From NCBI GenBank assembly GCA_013398275.1, contig VZSE01013631.1, forward strand, positions 3,008,550 to 3,072,549: a DNA stretch of 64,000 bases, in the 5' to 3' direction. Numbering within the stretch: the stretch's first letter is position 1; each line of letters begins with the position of its first letter. Below are positions 10,761 to 23,800 of the stretch, in pieces. Both the position numbers and the translations under genes were made by a program. This DNA comes from Promerops cafer (taxonomy: Eukaryota; Chordata; Aves; Passeriformes; Nectariniidae). Under the pieces are notes generated by a model, which was not told the origin of the DNA, did no database searches, and saw nothing but the letters and a program-made list of their open reading frames with translations.

Positions 10761-12199
10761 TTGTTTTTAGAAAAAAACTAAGTATAACCAGAAAAATCAA
10801 GTATAACCAGATGGGAGTATTTAACTGACCATCTGCAAGTACAGAGGGAAACTGTGGCTTCTCCAGGGTATCAATCTTGCAAGAGAAGAAATCTAAATCA
10901 TTCTACTTCTGTACTGCTGACAAAGAGAGCATTGTTTGAGAACTGATTGCAACAAGGACTTGAACAATAGCTTTAGATCAGCGGAAGCACAAAATATTGC
11001 TGTGACATATGTTTCAATTAAAACAAAAGTAATTCACCGCCCGTTAGCGTCATGAAAGACACAGGCTATTAACAGTAAATGCTCTTTAACAAGTTTATTA
11101 TCTCCACAAAGCAGTTTCCAGTATTTTTTCCCACCTCTTATTGGATATTTTTTTTCTGCTGCATATCTGTCTCCAGGCTGGTTTACATATTCGTCCTTAA
11201 CCTCCCTCGTATCTTGGTACTGCAGAGAACTGATTAGCGGGGGAGACTGTAACGATACAAACTCTTCACCTGCAAGCTGCCTGTTGTCAGATGGTGCGTC
11301 ACTGTTGTGACATGACAACATGACAGCTAATCTTGCTTTTGGGAAACTGCTGCGCAGATCACAAAAATAAAACCTTGCTGACTGCAACAGGAAGCGTTGC
11401 TTGGTATTCTGGTAGAGAACACAGAGACTGAGGAAGCATCTTGCACTTCTTACCTCTAATAATGGATTTTCCAAGTTAGTGTTAGACACTGTCACTGCCT
11501 CCCCATGTTTCACACTAAGGAGAAACTGGAGTTACTGAAACAGTGGCATCTCGAGTGCCTGCATCAAGGATCAAAGCCATTAATTTTTAAAAAGTTTCCA
11601 TTACTGAAAGCATTTCATTACAATATTAACCCCCCCTTCTTTTTAAATATATTTGTGGCCCTATTTATTCAAAGGATTCTGTTCAGAACAGTGTAAGAAA
11701 GCAGTTATTATTATTGTGCCTAGCCCACATCCTTTTATATCAAGATCACCGAGACCCTAGCTATGCACACTTCTCTTGCAGAATACAATAACATCTTTCC
11801 AGAGTTACCATTTTATAAATGGACTCTTTTTCTACGAATTATAACTTTCTTTCCAGTTAGAATTCCACCTTCTTATAGAAGTCTAAAGACTCAAACAGTG
11901 ATAACAGTTTATAAATCTACTGTTACTTTCAACACAACTAAATTCTTACATTTTACAGTCCATTAGAAAGCTCTCTTGACTGATGTATATTTTATATTTG
12001 TAGAAATTTTTATTCAGTTTAGTAGCATAAAATTTTTTATTTTCCCTTTTAACTTCTCAGATGCTGGTTATCCTTTGTATAGCAGATTAATTGTTTGCCA
12101 GCTATACATATATGGCAAGATGCCCGGTATCAGCTGAGCTGAAAATCAAAGTATCAAAATATCCCCATGTGTGAACTCAGCAAGAAACAAATATTATCC

Positions 12200-12275
12200 T
12201 CTGCTTAAAAAGAAAAAAATAAAATAAACCAAACCCACCAAAAACACAAACCAACAAAAAAACCAACAAAACTCA
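12200..12275. repeat. A/C-rich low-complexity tract
   Basis: Repeated AAACCAACA-like words with A runs. Its complement resembles the tract at 10687-10760. Confidence 0.8.
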
Positions 12276-13204
12276 ACACCTTTACTGAGGAAATCTTTGA
12301 TCTTCTAAAATGAATGTCAGGGAAAAAATCATCATAAGCAAATTATACCCTGTCAGAGAACTCTTGCCTAATCTATTTTCTTAACAGATTTGGTCTAATA
12401 ATGATTATTTCTCACACCTCTTTGTAAATTATTATGAGATCTACTGATAAAAAATGCTAAGAAATAAAATAGTGTTTATCTATAGTACAATTATAAATCA
12501 TAATTTTATGTACATTTTATATACTTTCCTAAGATAATAATTTGTTCATATCTTGATTATGATTACAACTAAGACAACTCCTGCTTTTGTACCTCTGAAT
12601 AAAATGCATGACTTGTGTAACTACTTGCTCAGATCCTCCCAGGTAGTTTACCACCACCCCTGTCATGGCTGCCATAGAGCATGTACAACTGTTATGAAAA
12701 TGGTTGTATGTTCTGAAAATGTACCTTCAATGTAATTTACAAAAATAATTTACTAATACAGATGTTTCACTATCTGCCAGTCAGTACAAGATGGTTTGAT
12801 AACATTATTTTCAAAATATATTTCCTGTTGTCTCTTCAGTTCCCCAGAAAAATCCAATTTCAATTCTCATATTGTGTTAAGATTCCAGTTCTGTATAACT
12901 TATGCAGCACCAGGTTGTCTTGGAATTATGAGATACAAGTTGGGGAAAATTTCCTTTATGTCTTACTCTCTACTGCCTCATAGCACAAATCCTGGAACAC
13001 CCATTGTCCACAAAGTAAGATGCATTTCCATAGCAAGGCTGGTTAATCTATGATGAGAATGGTGGATGACCTTCACTGGGATGGAGATGTGTCAATAAAA
13101 ATACAAATGGTGACTTCAGATGGCTTTTTTGCAAGGACAAAACCGCCTCCCCTCTGCCCCCACTATTCCGTCTGGATCCAAATTTAAGAGTTTCCAGAAC
13201 AAGT

Positions 13205-13345
13205 GGAGGTATACAGAATCATAGAACCATTTAGGTTGGAAAAACACCCTTAAAATCAAATCCAAGCGTTTACCCAGCATTGCCAAGTCCACACTAGCCC
13301 ATGTCCCTAACTGCCATATACATAAAGCAACATGCTCTGGCCTCA
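13205..13345 (-). mobile_element. CR1 LINE 3' end
   Basis: The plus strand begins ACAGAATCATAGAACCATTT, then GGTTGGAAAAACACCCTTAA and CAAATCCAAGCG, the complement of a CR1 3' terminus, so the element reads on the minus strand. Only the tail is preserved. Confidence 0.88.
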
Positions 13346-13435
13346 CATCTGGCTCTGCTAGGAGCAGAAGGTTGGACTGAAGACTCCAGAGGTCCTGTCC
13401 AACCTGAATTATCCCATTATGGTATGCTCTTGAAG
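13346..13435 (+). mobile_element. CR1 LINE 3' fragment (short)
   Basis: GAAGGTTGGACTGAAGACTC followed by GAGGTCCTGTCCAACC is the last part of a sense CR1. It abuts the antisense CR1 on its left, making a tail-facing pair. Confidence 0.75.
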
Positions 13436-14899
13436 TCGCTCTGTACACTAGTCCAACAACAGGTGTGGTATGTCTGCATGCAGGTAATGCATCAATAGTC
13501 CGACCAGCTGGTGGTTTGACTGGTTAGCAGAGGGGTAAATAGACTTGGGGGACCAACTCACTTGTCAAGCAACATTAATGAAAACCTGACATGCCCCAGA
13601 TTCAGTGAAACCATCTAAAGTCACAGATGGATGATACAGGCACAAACACACCTGTACCATGCCTACTCTTCAGTTTCTGAAGCCAGCCTACCCACACACC
13701 CTGGAGTAAGCTGGGTGCTTGCCAAACCACAAGATTATGAAACAAGGAGAGGCACAGGTTAAGCAGCAGCAGTTTACCCTTGTTACATTTTCTCTTTGCT
13801 CCTCTGTGTCTCTGTACATTTGGAATGTAAGTTCTCCAGAAGACAGAATGGAGTTTTCTCTTAGTGTCCCACATACTGACTGAGGAGGCAAAGTGCTGTG
13901 GCCTCTGACTTGTATTCTTAGATGTTGTGGTAGTACAAATGCTATGCAATAACCACAGCTTCATGCTCTGAGAGATTTTCAGGGCAGGGAAATAATTCTA
14001 TCTGTTCAACTGATGTACCTCTGTAATAAAAGAATCCATTCTTCAGTGAAGCCCTTAGGAGATACTGTAGGTGCCATTTCTCTTGGCAGCATATTCCAAC
14101 CGTTAATGTCATCCACTGTTAAAAAATGTGTGCCATTTATAATAAAAATTTGTTTCATTTCAGTTTATAGGTATTTTTCATGTTATGCATCTCACTGTGC
14201 AAGATTAAAGATCACTGTAGACACCTTCCAGTCTTTTTGAAAAGTCAAGCAGATTGTGCTCTTCAAGTCTCTCTATACAAAGAATTTTCTCAAATAATTT
14301 CTCAGCACTCTTTTGACAACCAGGACACCACAGGCTAGTGCAGTATTACCACAAAAATCTGTTCAATGCCATGTCTGAAGGGAAAATAATGTCTTTTCCT
14401 GATTGCCACATCCCTGGTTCCCTTGTTATATGGGCAAGGATTCTCTTATTTGCTTATACCATAGCATAAGACTGGCCCCTGGCCACTCTAAATTTCTTTT
14501 CAGTCACTGCTCTGCACAATGAAGCCCCTCATCTCTGCAGATGTGACCTGCTCATTGTATTTTTAAGAAACTCTACTTGAGCATATATTTAAATATAGTG
14601 TATCTGAATTCTGGATGAATTTAACAAACAATGCAGATTTTACGATAACCCCAGACTGAATTTAATTTCTCATTTAGCTACTCTTTCTATCTTGACAGCA
14701 TATCAATTTTTCTTTCTCAGTGCTGAAAATACTAATACATCTATTTGTTTTTCCTGCTGTTGGGATCCTGGCACTCTCCCACCAGCTTTCCTGAGTAACT
14801 TTACCCTTCAGTGCTGCTGTTCATGGCATCCCATCTACCAGTTTCCTGGATAAATTTGCCTGATCCTCTAAATCCAGGGCTGATAATCTCCCCCTCTCC

Positions 14900-15185
14900 T
14901 TCCTCAGCCTGCACGGGTTCATGTGCTCCACTCCTCAGTCACTACAGCCCAGGCTGTGATAACCAAGGGATCGATTACTACATCCCCTAGCTCCTCCTTG
15001 GTAGTGAAGAGCAGATCCAGCTGCATAACGCTCCTGGGTGGCTCAGCCACAATCAAGAAGTTATCCTTGATGCCTTCCAGAAATCTCCTTGATTGCTTGC
15101 ATCCTAGTATATTATATTTGCAGCAGATATCCAACAGGCTAAAATTATCCCCAAACCCATGGTTTGTGATCAAGAAACTTCCTTC
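14900..15185 (-). pseudogene. CR1 LINE ORF2 remnant (end of endonuclease region)
   Basis: The minus-strand translation contains LLDICCKYNILGCKQSRRFL, then DNFL, EPPRS, LDLLFTTKEELGDV. This follows the order of the CR1 ORF2 endonuclease-domain end as known in birds. The frame is open for only about 84 codons and has lost neighbouring sequence, so it is a dead fragment. Confidence 0.85.
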
Positions 15186-16934
15186 TTTCCTATTAAAGTT
15201 CTCCTCAGCAGATTGGCTGTCCAGTTGGCAAAGATGCTCTGGTTTCCTTTTGTCAGGCAGCGATACAAGACATGACTGATATCTTTTGTCAGACCAGGTC
15301 AGTTACTGTGCTGATCTATGTGAGTTACAGTCATTCTGTTTTCAAAACTCTGTAGCCTCAAGCATACCCAAACATATGCACAATCCTGGTCTACCCACAC
15401 TATTTTTCCTTATACTTATACCAAATATACTTAATTTTTGAATAATTCCAGTTGCCTCAAAGGGTTTGATGGTGACAATTACGGGATGATTTTCAATTCT
15501 GTTCCTCATTTCCTCATATTTTACTCTAGTTTAATGGTTGATTGTATAGAAAGTGTTTCTGTATTTCCCCTCATTCTACGTGGTGTGAGTTTGCTTATTA
15601 CACAGCAACTCAGTTTACACAGAACAAAATCAGTCTCTCTGTATGTTACTAATTTAGCATCTTCCCAGCTGCTCTGCTTAGTCTCCAACCACGATTACCC
15701 ACACCTGCCAGATACAGGCCAGCACAGCCATACATTCTCCACGCTTTTTGAAATGTAATCCAATAATAGCTGAAATAATGCCAAAATAACTGAATTTTTG
15801 CCTTGGAACTAGAGACAGAAAGAGCATTCCACAACAAGTAAAGTTTACCTTCTTTCTCTAATTTATGGGCAGGAAGAAACTTCTAGGCAATCTCTGACTT
15901 TCCAGTCGAGTGCCTTTCAAAATTTCCTGTGATATTCTCTGGCCTGTATGGTTCCACTTGATGCCACATAATTGGTTCCAAACTGAATTATCTCCCAGAT
16001 AACAGTATCAGCTTCTGCAACAGTGCAATTGCTTTTTGTGCTTTTCTGCTTCAGGGAGACAGCACACTGCCTTATTTTTCTCTTGTCATGTTTTGAAATT
16101 TGGTCTACTCTGGATGATGGAGGAGTATCTGTTGCGGTGGGTCTGATTAATACTGTAAGGAATTGTTTTGGAGATGTTTCTGGCAGCAAATGTATTTCAG
16201 TAGATGAACTGCTGGATATCTGAAGGTTTAACACGTCTATCCTGCTAAATACCCATTCTTGCTTTTTTTTCTCAAAAATGGCCAATCCACTACTTTTGTT
16301 TCTATTCTTTGTCATTCCCCTGATGCTGTCCTCCCCCATGGTTTCTGTGGCAACAGTTTCAGAATGTAGTCATCCAAGAGGTGCTCATTTTCTCAGCTAC
16401 CATACTTTTGAAATATACAATTCTAGATGACAGGTATCTTATAAAATGGTTTTATGTCATATTTCAGGATATTTTAGGTTCCAGTAGAGTTCATTTGTAA
16501 TACTTTCTAAAGTCATATTCTTTATGTTTCAGCTGAAGGCATATTTACTATTCCATTAACTTAGTTGCTAAAGAACATTTACTTCTGAAGATCACAGAAA
16601 TTGTAATGATCTAATGTTATGGATATTAAAATACCTTTTTTTTTACAGTGAACAGATGTATTTATGATCAAGACCTCGTGTGCATTGACATTGTTCTTAA
16701 TAATAATGCATCTTGATCTACTAGATTTTTCCTCTGTATGAAAAAAGACAGGTTGGCAGATATCTTGGCTAGCTTTGTGCTTCTTTAGTGCAGGTATCAA
16801 CATCTTGAACAAGTCATCCAGATTTCTTCTTAAAATCTGCAGACAAACAACATGCTTAAGCTCTTTCTCAAGTAGGTCCCCAATTACCTGGTATGACTAC
16901 TCTGCACATCAGCTTTATTTTCTCTGATGTCTGA
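15186..16934. other. Intergenic sequence upstream of USP12
   Basis: AT-rich. It contains an unrecognised 140-codon minus-strand open frame (15917-16339) with a serine run and a lysine/arginine-rich middle; no domain was recognised. A link to the nearby CR1 ORF2 remnant is possible but not shown. Confidence 0.6.
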
Positions 16935-17140
16935 GGCTGGGACACTGTGTCCCTTCCAGCCTGACCCATCCTGTAATTCTGTGGCCAGGTATTGGAATAG
17001 GTTGCCCAGGGAGGTGATGGAGTCGCTATCCCTTGGAGGTGTTTTAAGAGGCGTCTCGATCCGGGGTTGAGTGATGTGGTTTAGGGGTCACAGTGCTGGG
17101 TGGGCGGCTGGACTGAAGATCTTAGGGATCTCTTCCAACC
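16935..17140 (+). mobile_element. CR1 LINE 3' fragment next to USP12 promoter
   Basis: GGAATAGGTTGCCCAGGGAG, GATGGAGTCGCTATCCCTTG and TCTTCCAACCCTGACGAG follow the CR1 3' order in sense. The fragment ends within about 50 bases of the USP12 CpG island. Confidence 0.88.
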
Positions 17141-17164
17141 CTGACGAGTCGCTGACTCTGTATA

Positions 17165-17860
17165 AACTCTGGGGCCACACACGGACCCGTGGGCTCCCTC
17201 CGCGCCTCCTGGCATGGCCGGCGCTGGCGGGGCGGGGCGGGCGGGAGCCGGGCGCTGACCCTGCGGGAGGCGGGGCCGGGCNNNNNNNNNNNNNNNNNNN
17301 NNNNNNNNNNNNNNNNNNNNNNNNNNNNNNNNNNNNNNNNNNNNNNNNNNNNNNNNNNNNNNNNNNNNNNNNNNNNNNNNNNNNNNNNNNNNNNNNNNNN
17401 NNNNNNNNNNNNNNNNNNNNNNNNNNNNNNNNNNNNNNNNNNNNNGGGAGCGCTGCCGTGGGTGGCGGTCGGGCGCGGAGCGGGGTTAATCGGCTTTGGG
17501 AGACTCAGCCTGGGTGCGGGCGCCGAGGGGGTTGGGCTGGGCGGGCGGCGAAGCGGGGTCCCCGGCTGGGACCGAGCACAGCCTTCCCCAAAGTGTGCGG
17601 AAAGCGGGGGCAGCGCTCCAGGGCACCGCTCCTGTCCGGGGCTGCCTATTGCAGGAGTGCGGTGGTCACGGTCGGGTTTCTGGGAGCGCCCTCCTGCTCC
17701 CGGCACGCTCCGTAGCGTCCCTGCTCTCCCTCCGAGTGCTGCGCTCCCGAGCTGGCGCTGGAATCGCCCATGCACGGGCGGGTGCGCCCCGGGTTACTCG
17801 GACACGTGCGGGCATCCCATCCCGTCCGTGTGAGCTGACCGGCGTGCGTCGGTCCAGGTC
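17165..17860 (+). promoter_or_regulatory. CpG island promoter of USP12
   Basis: A dense GC/CpG block with an Sp1-type GC-box cluster (GGGGCGGGGCGGGCGGG, 17228-17245) just left of the assembly gap and more CpG-rich sequence to its right. It is the only island upstream of USP12 exon 2 and faces it. No TATA box is visible. It probably contains the start site and exon 1; the gap hides its core. Confidence 0.8.
17282..17445. other. Assembly gap, 164 N
   Basis: A run of undetermined bases within the GC-richest part of the island. USP12 coding exon 1 (about 16 residues in vertebrates) is not found on either side, so it probably falls here. Such gaps are common in GC-rich avian promoters, and the true length may differ. 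Confidence 0.99.
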
Positions 17861-20800
17861 CCCACAGGAGGCTTCTCCCTGTGATTGCTTTCTCATTAGT
17901 CTCTCTCGTGATGAATTAGAGCTATAAGCAGAAGCACAGATGTGATAAAGCTCTCTTGGGTTGTTTTAAAGAGGGGTGGGGAGCTCAGTAGATTCGCTGA
18001 TGGAGGAGTGATGAATTTAAGGAAGGAAATATCTCTTAGACAGTAGAAGTTACTGCTTGTCACGGAAGAGATGTGCTGGTGGTTCATAGCAGAAGTTCTG
18101 ACATTTTTTTGCTCTCTTCTACCTGTTCCATGGCCATGTGAAAGTTCTTGTTACCAAATCGGTTTCCAAAAGGGAAGAGATGAATAAGGGGAAGAACACG
18201 CTCTGTCGTCTACTCTGTTAATTTGCTGAATTGCCATTATAATGTCTCATCAAACAGTGGGAAATGCTTATGTTTCATATTATTGGAAACTGATTTATGA
18301 TTTTCATAAATCTTGCTGCAAAGAGGCTTGAATGTCTCAAACAGATATTTCAGAGGTGGCCTGTGAGAATTTTGAGTGAATATCTGTAAGCCCATAGGAT
18401 GGGATTGCTCAGGTGGTGTTTAGTCACTGGAATAATGGGATTTTTTCGGCATGGGAGATGACATCTTTTAGTTTGGAATTGGAAGAGTCTGACTTCTTGA
18501 ATTTATCAGCTGTACGTTTATCATACTGACATCTTTATGTGGCCAGATTGGTAGGACATTCACCATGTGCTTCAGGAGTTTCCCTTCTCTGAAGGCAGGT
18601 TTTAGGTTGTTGAGGAATCAGTGTGATTGTTCCCTGAGCTGGGATGATCTTTTATTGCAATTCTAGCTAGCATCTTTTCACCCAGAGCTGGCCGCTGGCC
18701 AGCATAAATTCAGTGCTGGCCTCTTGATTTGGGTCAGGTGTGAGACGTCACTGCTCTGCTTCTGGACTGTATACAAACTGTAGGTCTGGACTGGACAAGC
18801 AGATAGTTTAAGATAATTCTCTATGTATGTTTATTAGGAATGATGTTATGTCACTGAGATTTAGGTCAATCCTGAAACAAAATTTTCAACTAAAAATCTT
18901 CTTATTACTAACTCAAGTGTCTGTATCCATAAAGCTGAAATTCTGATGGCAGTTAGATTCTATCTGTCCAATCACTGTCATGTGCACTGAGGTGGATAAA
19001 CTCCAGGCATAAGATTTTTGCTGGGCATTTCTGATCCATAAGCTTTAATAGTACTGTGATATGGGACACCTAGCATAAGATACCAGCTGTAGGAGCTTTT
19101 CAGCAGTTAATATACGGTTGTGCTTATATCTGTAAAGCTAGTGTGAAGGAGCGCTTGGTATTTCCTGTGGTGTTGTTCAGAACTGTGTGGTTTAGTTGAG
19201 GCAGATCTTTTTAATTCTAACAAGAGTCAAATACTTAAGTTTAAACATATGTTTTACAAAACTGAAGAGGATTATAATTGCTGAGTAATACTGTTTTGGT
19301 TTTTTTTCTGGCGATGTTTCTTCATGTCAACACGCTTCAATAAAGTGCCAGACAACTACCTAAGAATTCTTACAAGTTTTTCTTGCCTTTTCCCATGCCT
19401 CTTACAAGAACTCTCAGGCTGTTCTGTGTCTTCTTGTGATTACATAGTACAAAACCAGTAACAGGCAATTTTTGTCAAGAGACAGTTTGTGCCTACACAA
19501 ACCTAGCATATGTGTACACTTACGATCTGTAACAGAGCAGTCTAGAACTATATTGAAGAAACTCTTCCATTGTGGTTCTGTTTCATGACTTTTTTTTAAA
19601 TTTGAATTCAAGTTTTGCTTCTGCTGACCCATTTGTTTTTTATGCCCTTGTTGTTGAAGCCCCGAATGTTATCAAGCAGTATATTATGTTTTACAGTATG
19701 GGCACGTTGTGTGGGTACAGTGAAGAGTGATAACCAGTATAAACACAGTTTATCTGTGGTAACCTTTGGGGATGATCTTCCAAGAGGACATCCTATCTGT
19801 GTTGGTCAGTACCTTTGTATATGCTGCATTAGTTCATTGATCTATACCCCAGTGTTCATACCAATGCTAACAGAGCTCTTTCTGCTGTAATGTGTCTTAG
19901 TGTGTTTCAGCTTCCTTAAAATTCTTTGCTCTATATCATCATTCACATACTTCCTTGAGCTGTAGTGAGTCTTAATTACAAGGCTGGAGATTGTGGAAAA
20001 GCACTGAAAATACCTTTGCCCTTGAGTGCTTTAGCCACCATTCTTGTTGCAAAATGGATAAGGTTAAAACTGTGTGTGGTCTACTTTTTGAAATTATTTT
20101 TAAAGTCTTTGCAGTAAAAGTAGAACTTGGGCTTTAACCTCATCCATGAGTAAAACTGCAATCAAAGCCTTAGTTCACTGAACTATATGGGAATTTTATG
20201 CATGGCTGAGGAGGGATAAAGTAACCTAGGCTAACTGCAATGAAGATGTGCCCCATGCTGTACTCACAGATTGCATCTAGTACTTCTGACTTCTGCTTCT
20301 GTTGTCTAGAATCCAGGAAACACTTGCCAGCAGTTAAAAGGCATCAAGTCTTTGAGTAGCTGAAGCAAAGAGAAGATAGAAATTACATTTGTAGCTTAAA
20401 AGCTATGAAAAGCCTCCAAGATGTCAGTCTCAGACATACAAAAGGAAGTTGTAATGGTAGTAGTACTTGTTTTCAGTGTTTCTTCTAGAAAGTGGTTGAT
20501 GATGTTGGCACAACCAGAAAAAGTGTGATGATATTTTAAAATGATGCTAATCTAGAAGCTGTAGCATTAGACATCAAAATCTTCATGTTTTGGGTGTTGG
20601 TCTGTGTATTCCCTTCTCTGTCTGCCAGCTCAGAATCTTGCATACAGGGTCTGTCACTCAGTGTCTTCAGTGATTGTTTCAGCCCCCCAGCTCTGACATC
20701 AAATACATAGTTCGTGGTTAGATGGTGATTGTGTGATGTAACAGTGTGTCCTGCATGAGAACCTCTGCTTATCTTACAATCCAAATTTTTGTTTTGTTTT

Positions 20801-23800
20801 TGAAAGGATGTGGAGTCACTCTGAATGGCTGGCTCTTGTCCTTTTCCTGCCTGCCCTCTCTCGAGGGGCGCTGTCACGAGCATCCGTTTGCCCATTTCAG
20901 TCATATTTCACAAGGGTGAAGATGTTTCAGGGGTACTAGAGTTCAAACAAGCATGTGTGGGAAAAGGCATCTTCGAGGAAACAGACCCTGGAAGTGCCCA
21001 GCTGAGGGAAGGTTGAAGTGCACCTACCTTGAGTGTCATAGCAGAGAGGCTTTATAAAAACTCCCAATTGCAGGAAAAATTTCTAGCTAACTGTGGCAGA
21101 GGTGTGCATTTATGGGCTTTCCTACTGCTTCAGGAGTTGTTTGTTTACAATAGGGTTTCAAACCTGATTGTAAAATCTGCACTTTATGTAAATTGATGTT
21201 TGCCAGAGTCTGCAGCCAGCCAGCAGTGGCTATGATGTACTCAATCCTGTTCCTTCTAATTGCACTGTCTCCTCTGAATCACAAATTATAATATTTAAGC
21301 ATTAATTGATGATCAGGTTAACAGATTGCACATGGAAGTATACAGAGGACCCATGCTGGAAGAAATGAGAATTGAATTACAGCAGGGAAAGAAAAGTTAT
21401 GGGGAAACAGCTTCAAAATGGGGAGGTTCACGCGTCTGTTGGAGTTCTTATCAGGAGACACTGGGATGACAAACATGACACCAAGATTCAAGCATTTTTC
21501 ATCATCATTTTTCTAGCTGTAATATGCTACAATATGGTGATAAAAGATGAATATTTATATTTGGTCTTCAGAATACTGGGTTTGTGGCACTGTTTAGTAT
21601 ACTAATGAATTTAGACAAATTTGTTTTCAGTTTTCACCAAAATAGGAATTTGTCTCTAACATAAAACAATTGTCAAATATGAAACACAAAGAAAAAAATT
21701 CTCAAAGTTATGTAGTTGTAAAGCAGTATTTATACCATCACAAGGAATTATTCAGTTGACATATTACTTATTTGGATGATTTGATTTATGTAAGTGTTCC
21801 ATTTTCTTTTTACCCGTACACGTGTGTATATTCATCTTGCACGTTCTAAGCACAAAGAAACAATGAAATACAAATTTGGACTCTAGTCCTGGCAGCAGAA
21901 TTTTTAGCTGTGTCAGTGGGAGCAACTGATCCTGTTACTAGACAACGCTTGAATGTTTAGATCGGTCAGTTATGTAGTCTTTGTATTTACTTTCTACATT
22001 CCTGAAGCAGCTAATTTGTATTAAAGCTTCTAGGAATTATTCTGTAAAAATGTGGCAAAAGGGGCTTTTCTATTCAAATTTCTTGAGGGGAAGAGGTGTA
22101 TAAAAGCCCTATGTATGGGCTAACTTTTGTTTTCATAGCTTAGGAAGATTGCTAAAGCAAAATGCTTTTAACAAATGGTTTATTTCACTAAGATCTATCT
22201 GATGTTTCAGTTGAGGAAAAAAAGAATCTGGATCTTTTCTGTAGTGTAAAACCAGAAGGTTATATTAACATAAGTAGACCAGAATAGGAAAACATTTTTA
22301 ATATCTTTTATAAACTCAAATTCTTTTTATGATTCCATGAAAATAGGAAGTTATAAAAGCAAAATATTTGTTTTCTGAAACTGGAATTATGTAAGTAATA
22401 AAAGCATATGAAACACACCACAGGATGCAGTTTATCAAAAACAATGATTGAGCAGATGTGTTTCCCCCACTCGCCCTGCATTTTGGGCAGTTAGGTGAGT
22501 CTAATTTTTCTGAAATATTAATTTGTCTTTGAGTTCAGTATTCAAAAGGAGACACCATCATACACTTGTCATATACAAGGAGGTGCAACTATATCTAGTT
22601 GCTGTGAAGGAAAATACATTGTGAATGTTCAGCGGGGCTCGAAAAGCTGGGTTTGGTAGACATACCAAATGTGAAGAGAAATTAATGTTGTGCTTTGGTA
22701 TAATGTTCCTTACCCAGGCAGAGGTGTTTTTACTTCATACTCAAAACATCTTTTATCTTAGCTGCACATGATAAGAGTATACAGGACTATGTCTTAGACT
22801 AATTAATAAAATAACACTGTTTGGAAGTATTTAAAAAGCATTAACTGAAACTATCCAAATATTTAATGTATTAATAACGCATGTTCTTTTGCAGAGAAAT
22901 GAACAACAAGGATTATTGAATACCACTCACATTTCATGGCTACTTCCTGGCTAGAAACAGTATCAAAAGAATTGTGTTTCAGTTTTGGTTGCAATTGCAG
23001 CAACAAATATAAGCTGATTTAGGATAGCTATTTTCTTTGCTCTTAATCCTGATTCATGTGAATACACAGAAATGTATGAATTCACATATTCTGATAAAGC
23101 GTAACTGGCAGAGTAGAATTCTGTATTTCTTCTTTAAAAGAGAATTCCTTCAGTCACAGTGCATTGGGCTGTGAAATTCTGTATATCTTCACTAGTGGCA
23201 CACACAAGGAAGAATCTTCTACTCGACACCAAAAAAATAAGTGAAAGCGCTAGTGAGTGCTTCTGTACCGAGATTTATTTTTGCAAGTTATAAATAATTC
23301 CATTAATTTTACACCTGTTCAGGAACATTGTTACTCCTGATTACTGAGTTTCCCTTTTACTTGTAATGCCCTTCTGTCACTAGAAAGAGTAATAGTTCTG
23401 TGTTGTGTGGTGGTATTGTTCAGTTACCTATTGCTAACGTCATGTTTAAAAAATTTGGCTTACATATACCTGTGCAACATTGTTTACCTATTTGAGTCAT
23501 CTTTAATCAGTGTTGTTCCTTGCTTCTTGACTGAGGTGGAGAGCATTGTAGGGAAGGATCTAGCACAGTGCATGTGTGAAGGGAGAAATGGATCTTCAGG
23601 ATGCTGGTGACAAATGTAAGTTTTCAGACAAGAAATTTGTTTTAAAGGTGAAATTCTGATTTTACTCAGGAAATTTACAGCTTAGTCAAACTTGAGGGTA
23701 AAGCTGTTAAACAACTGAAGAGATGACCCACCAAGCTATCAACTGATCTTTATCCTAGAAAGGAATAGATCAAACCCCCCTATCCCAGGCCAGTAAGATG

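Larger units (their letters stand above)
4691..13200. other. Intergenic sequence, no gene recognised
   Basis: Mostly unique AT-rich sequence between RPL21 and USP12. It contains an (AAGG)n run near 9600-9625, short imperfect tandems near 10232-10285 (31-bp period) and 10778-10810, a T/G-rich tract at 10687-10760 and an A/C-rich tract at 12200-12275. Open frames here are short or uninformative; the longest (11034-11513, minus, 159 codons) matches no family I know. Confidence 0.7.

Noticed and set aside
17071..17833. Open frames spanning the N gap
   Set aside because: They are artefacts of translating undetermined bases and CpG-island sequence. None contains the expected USP12 N-terminus.
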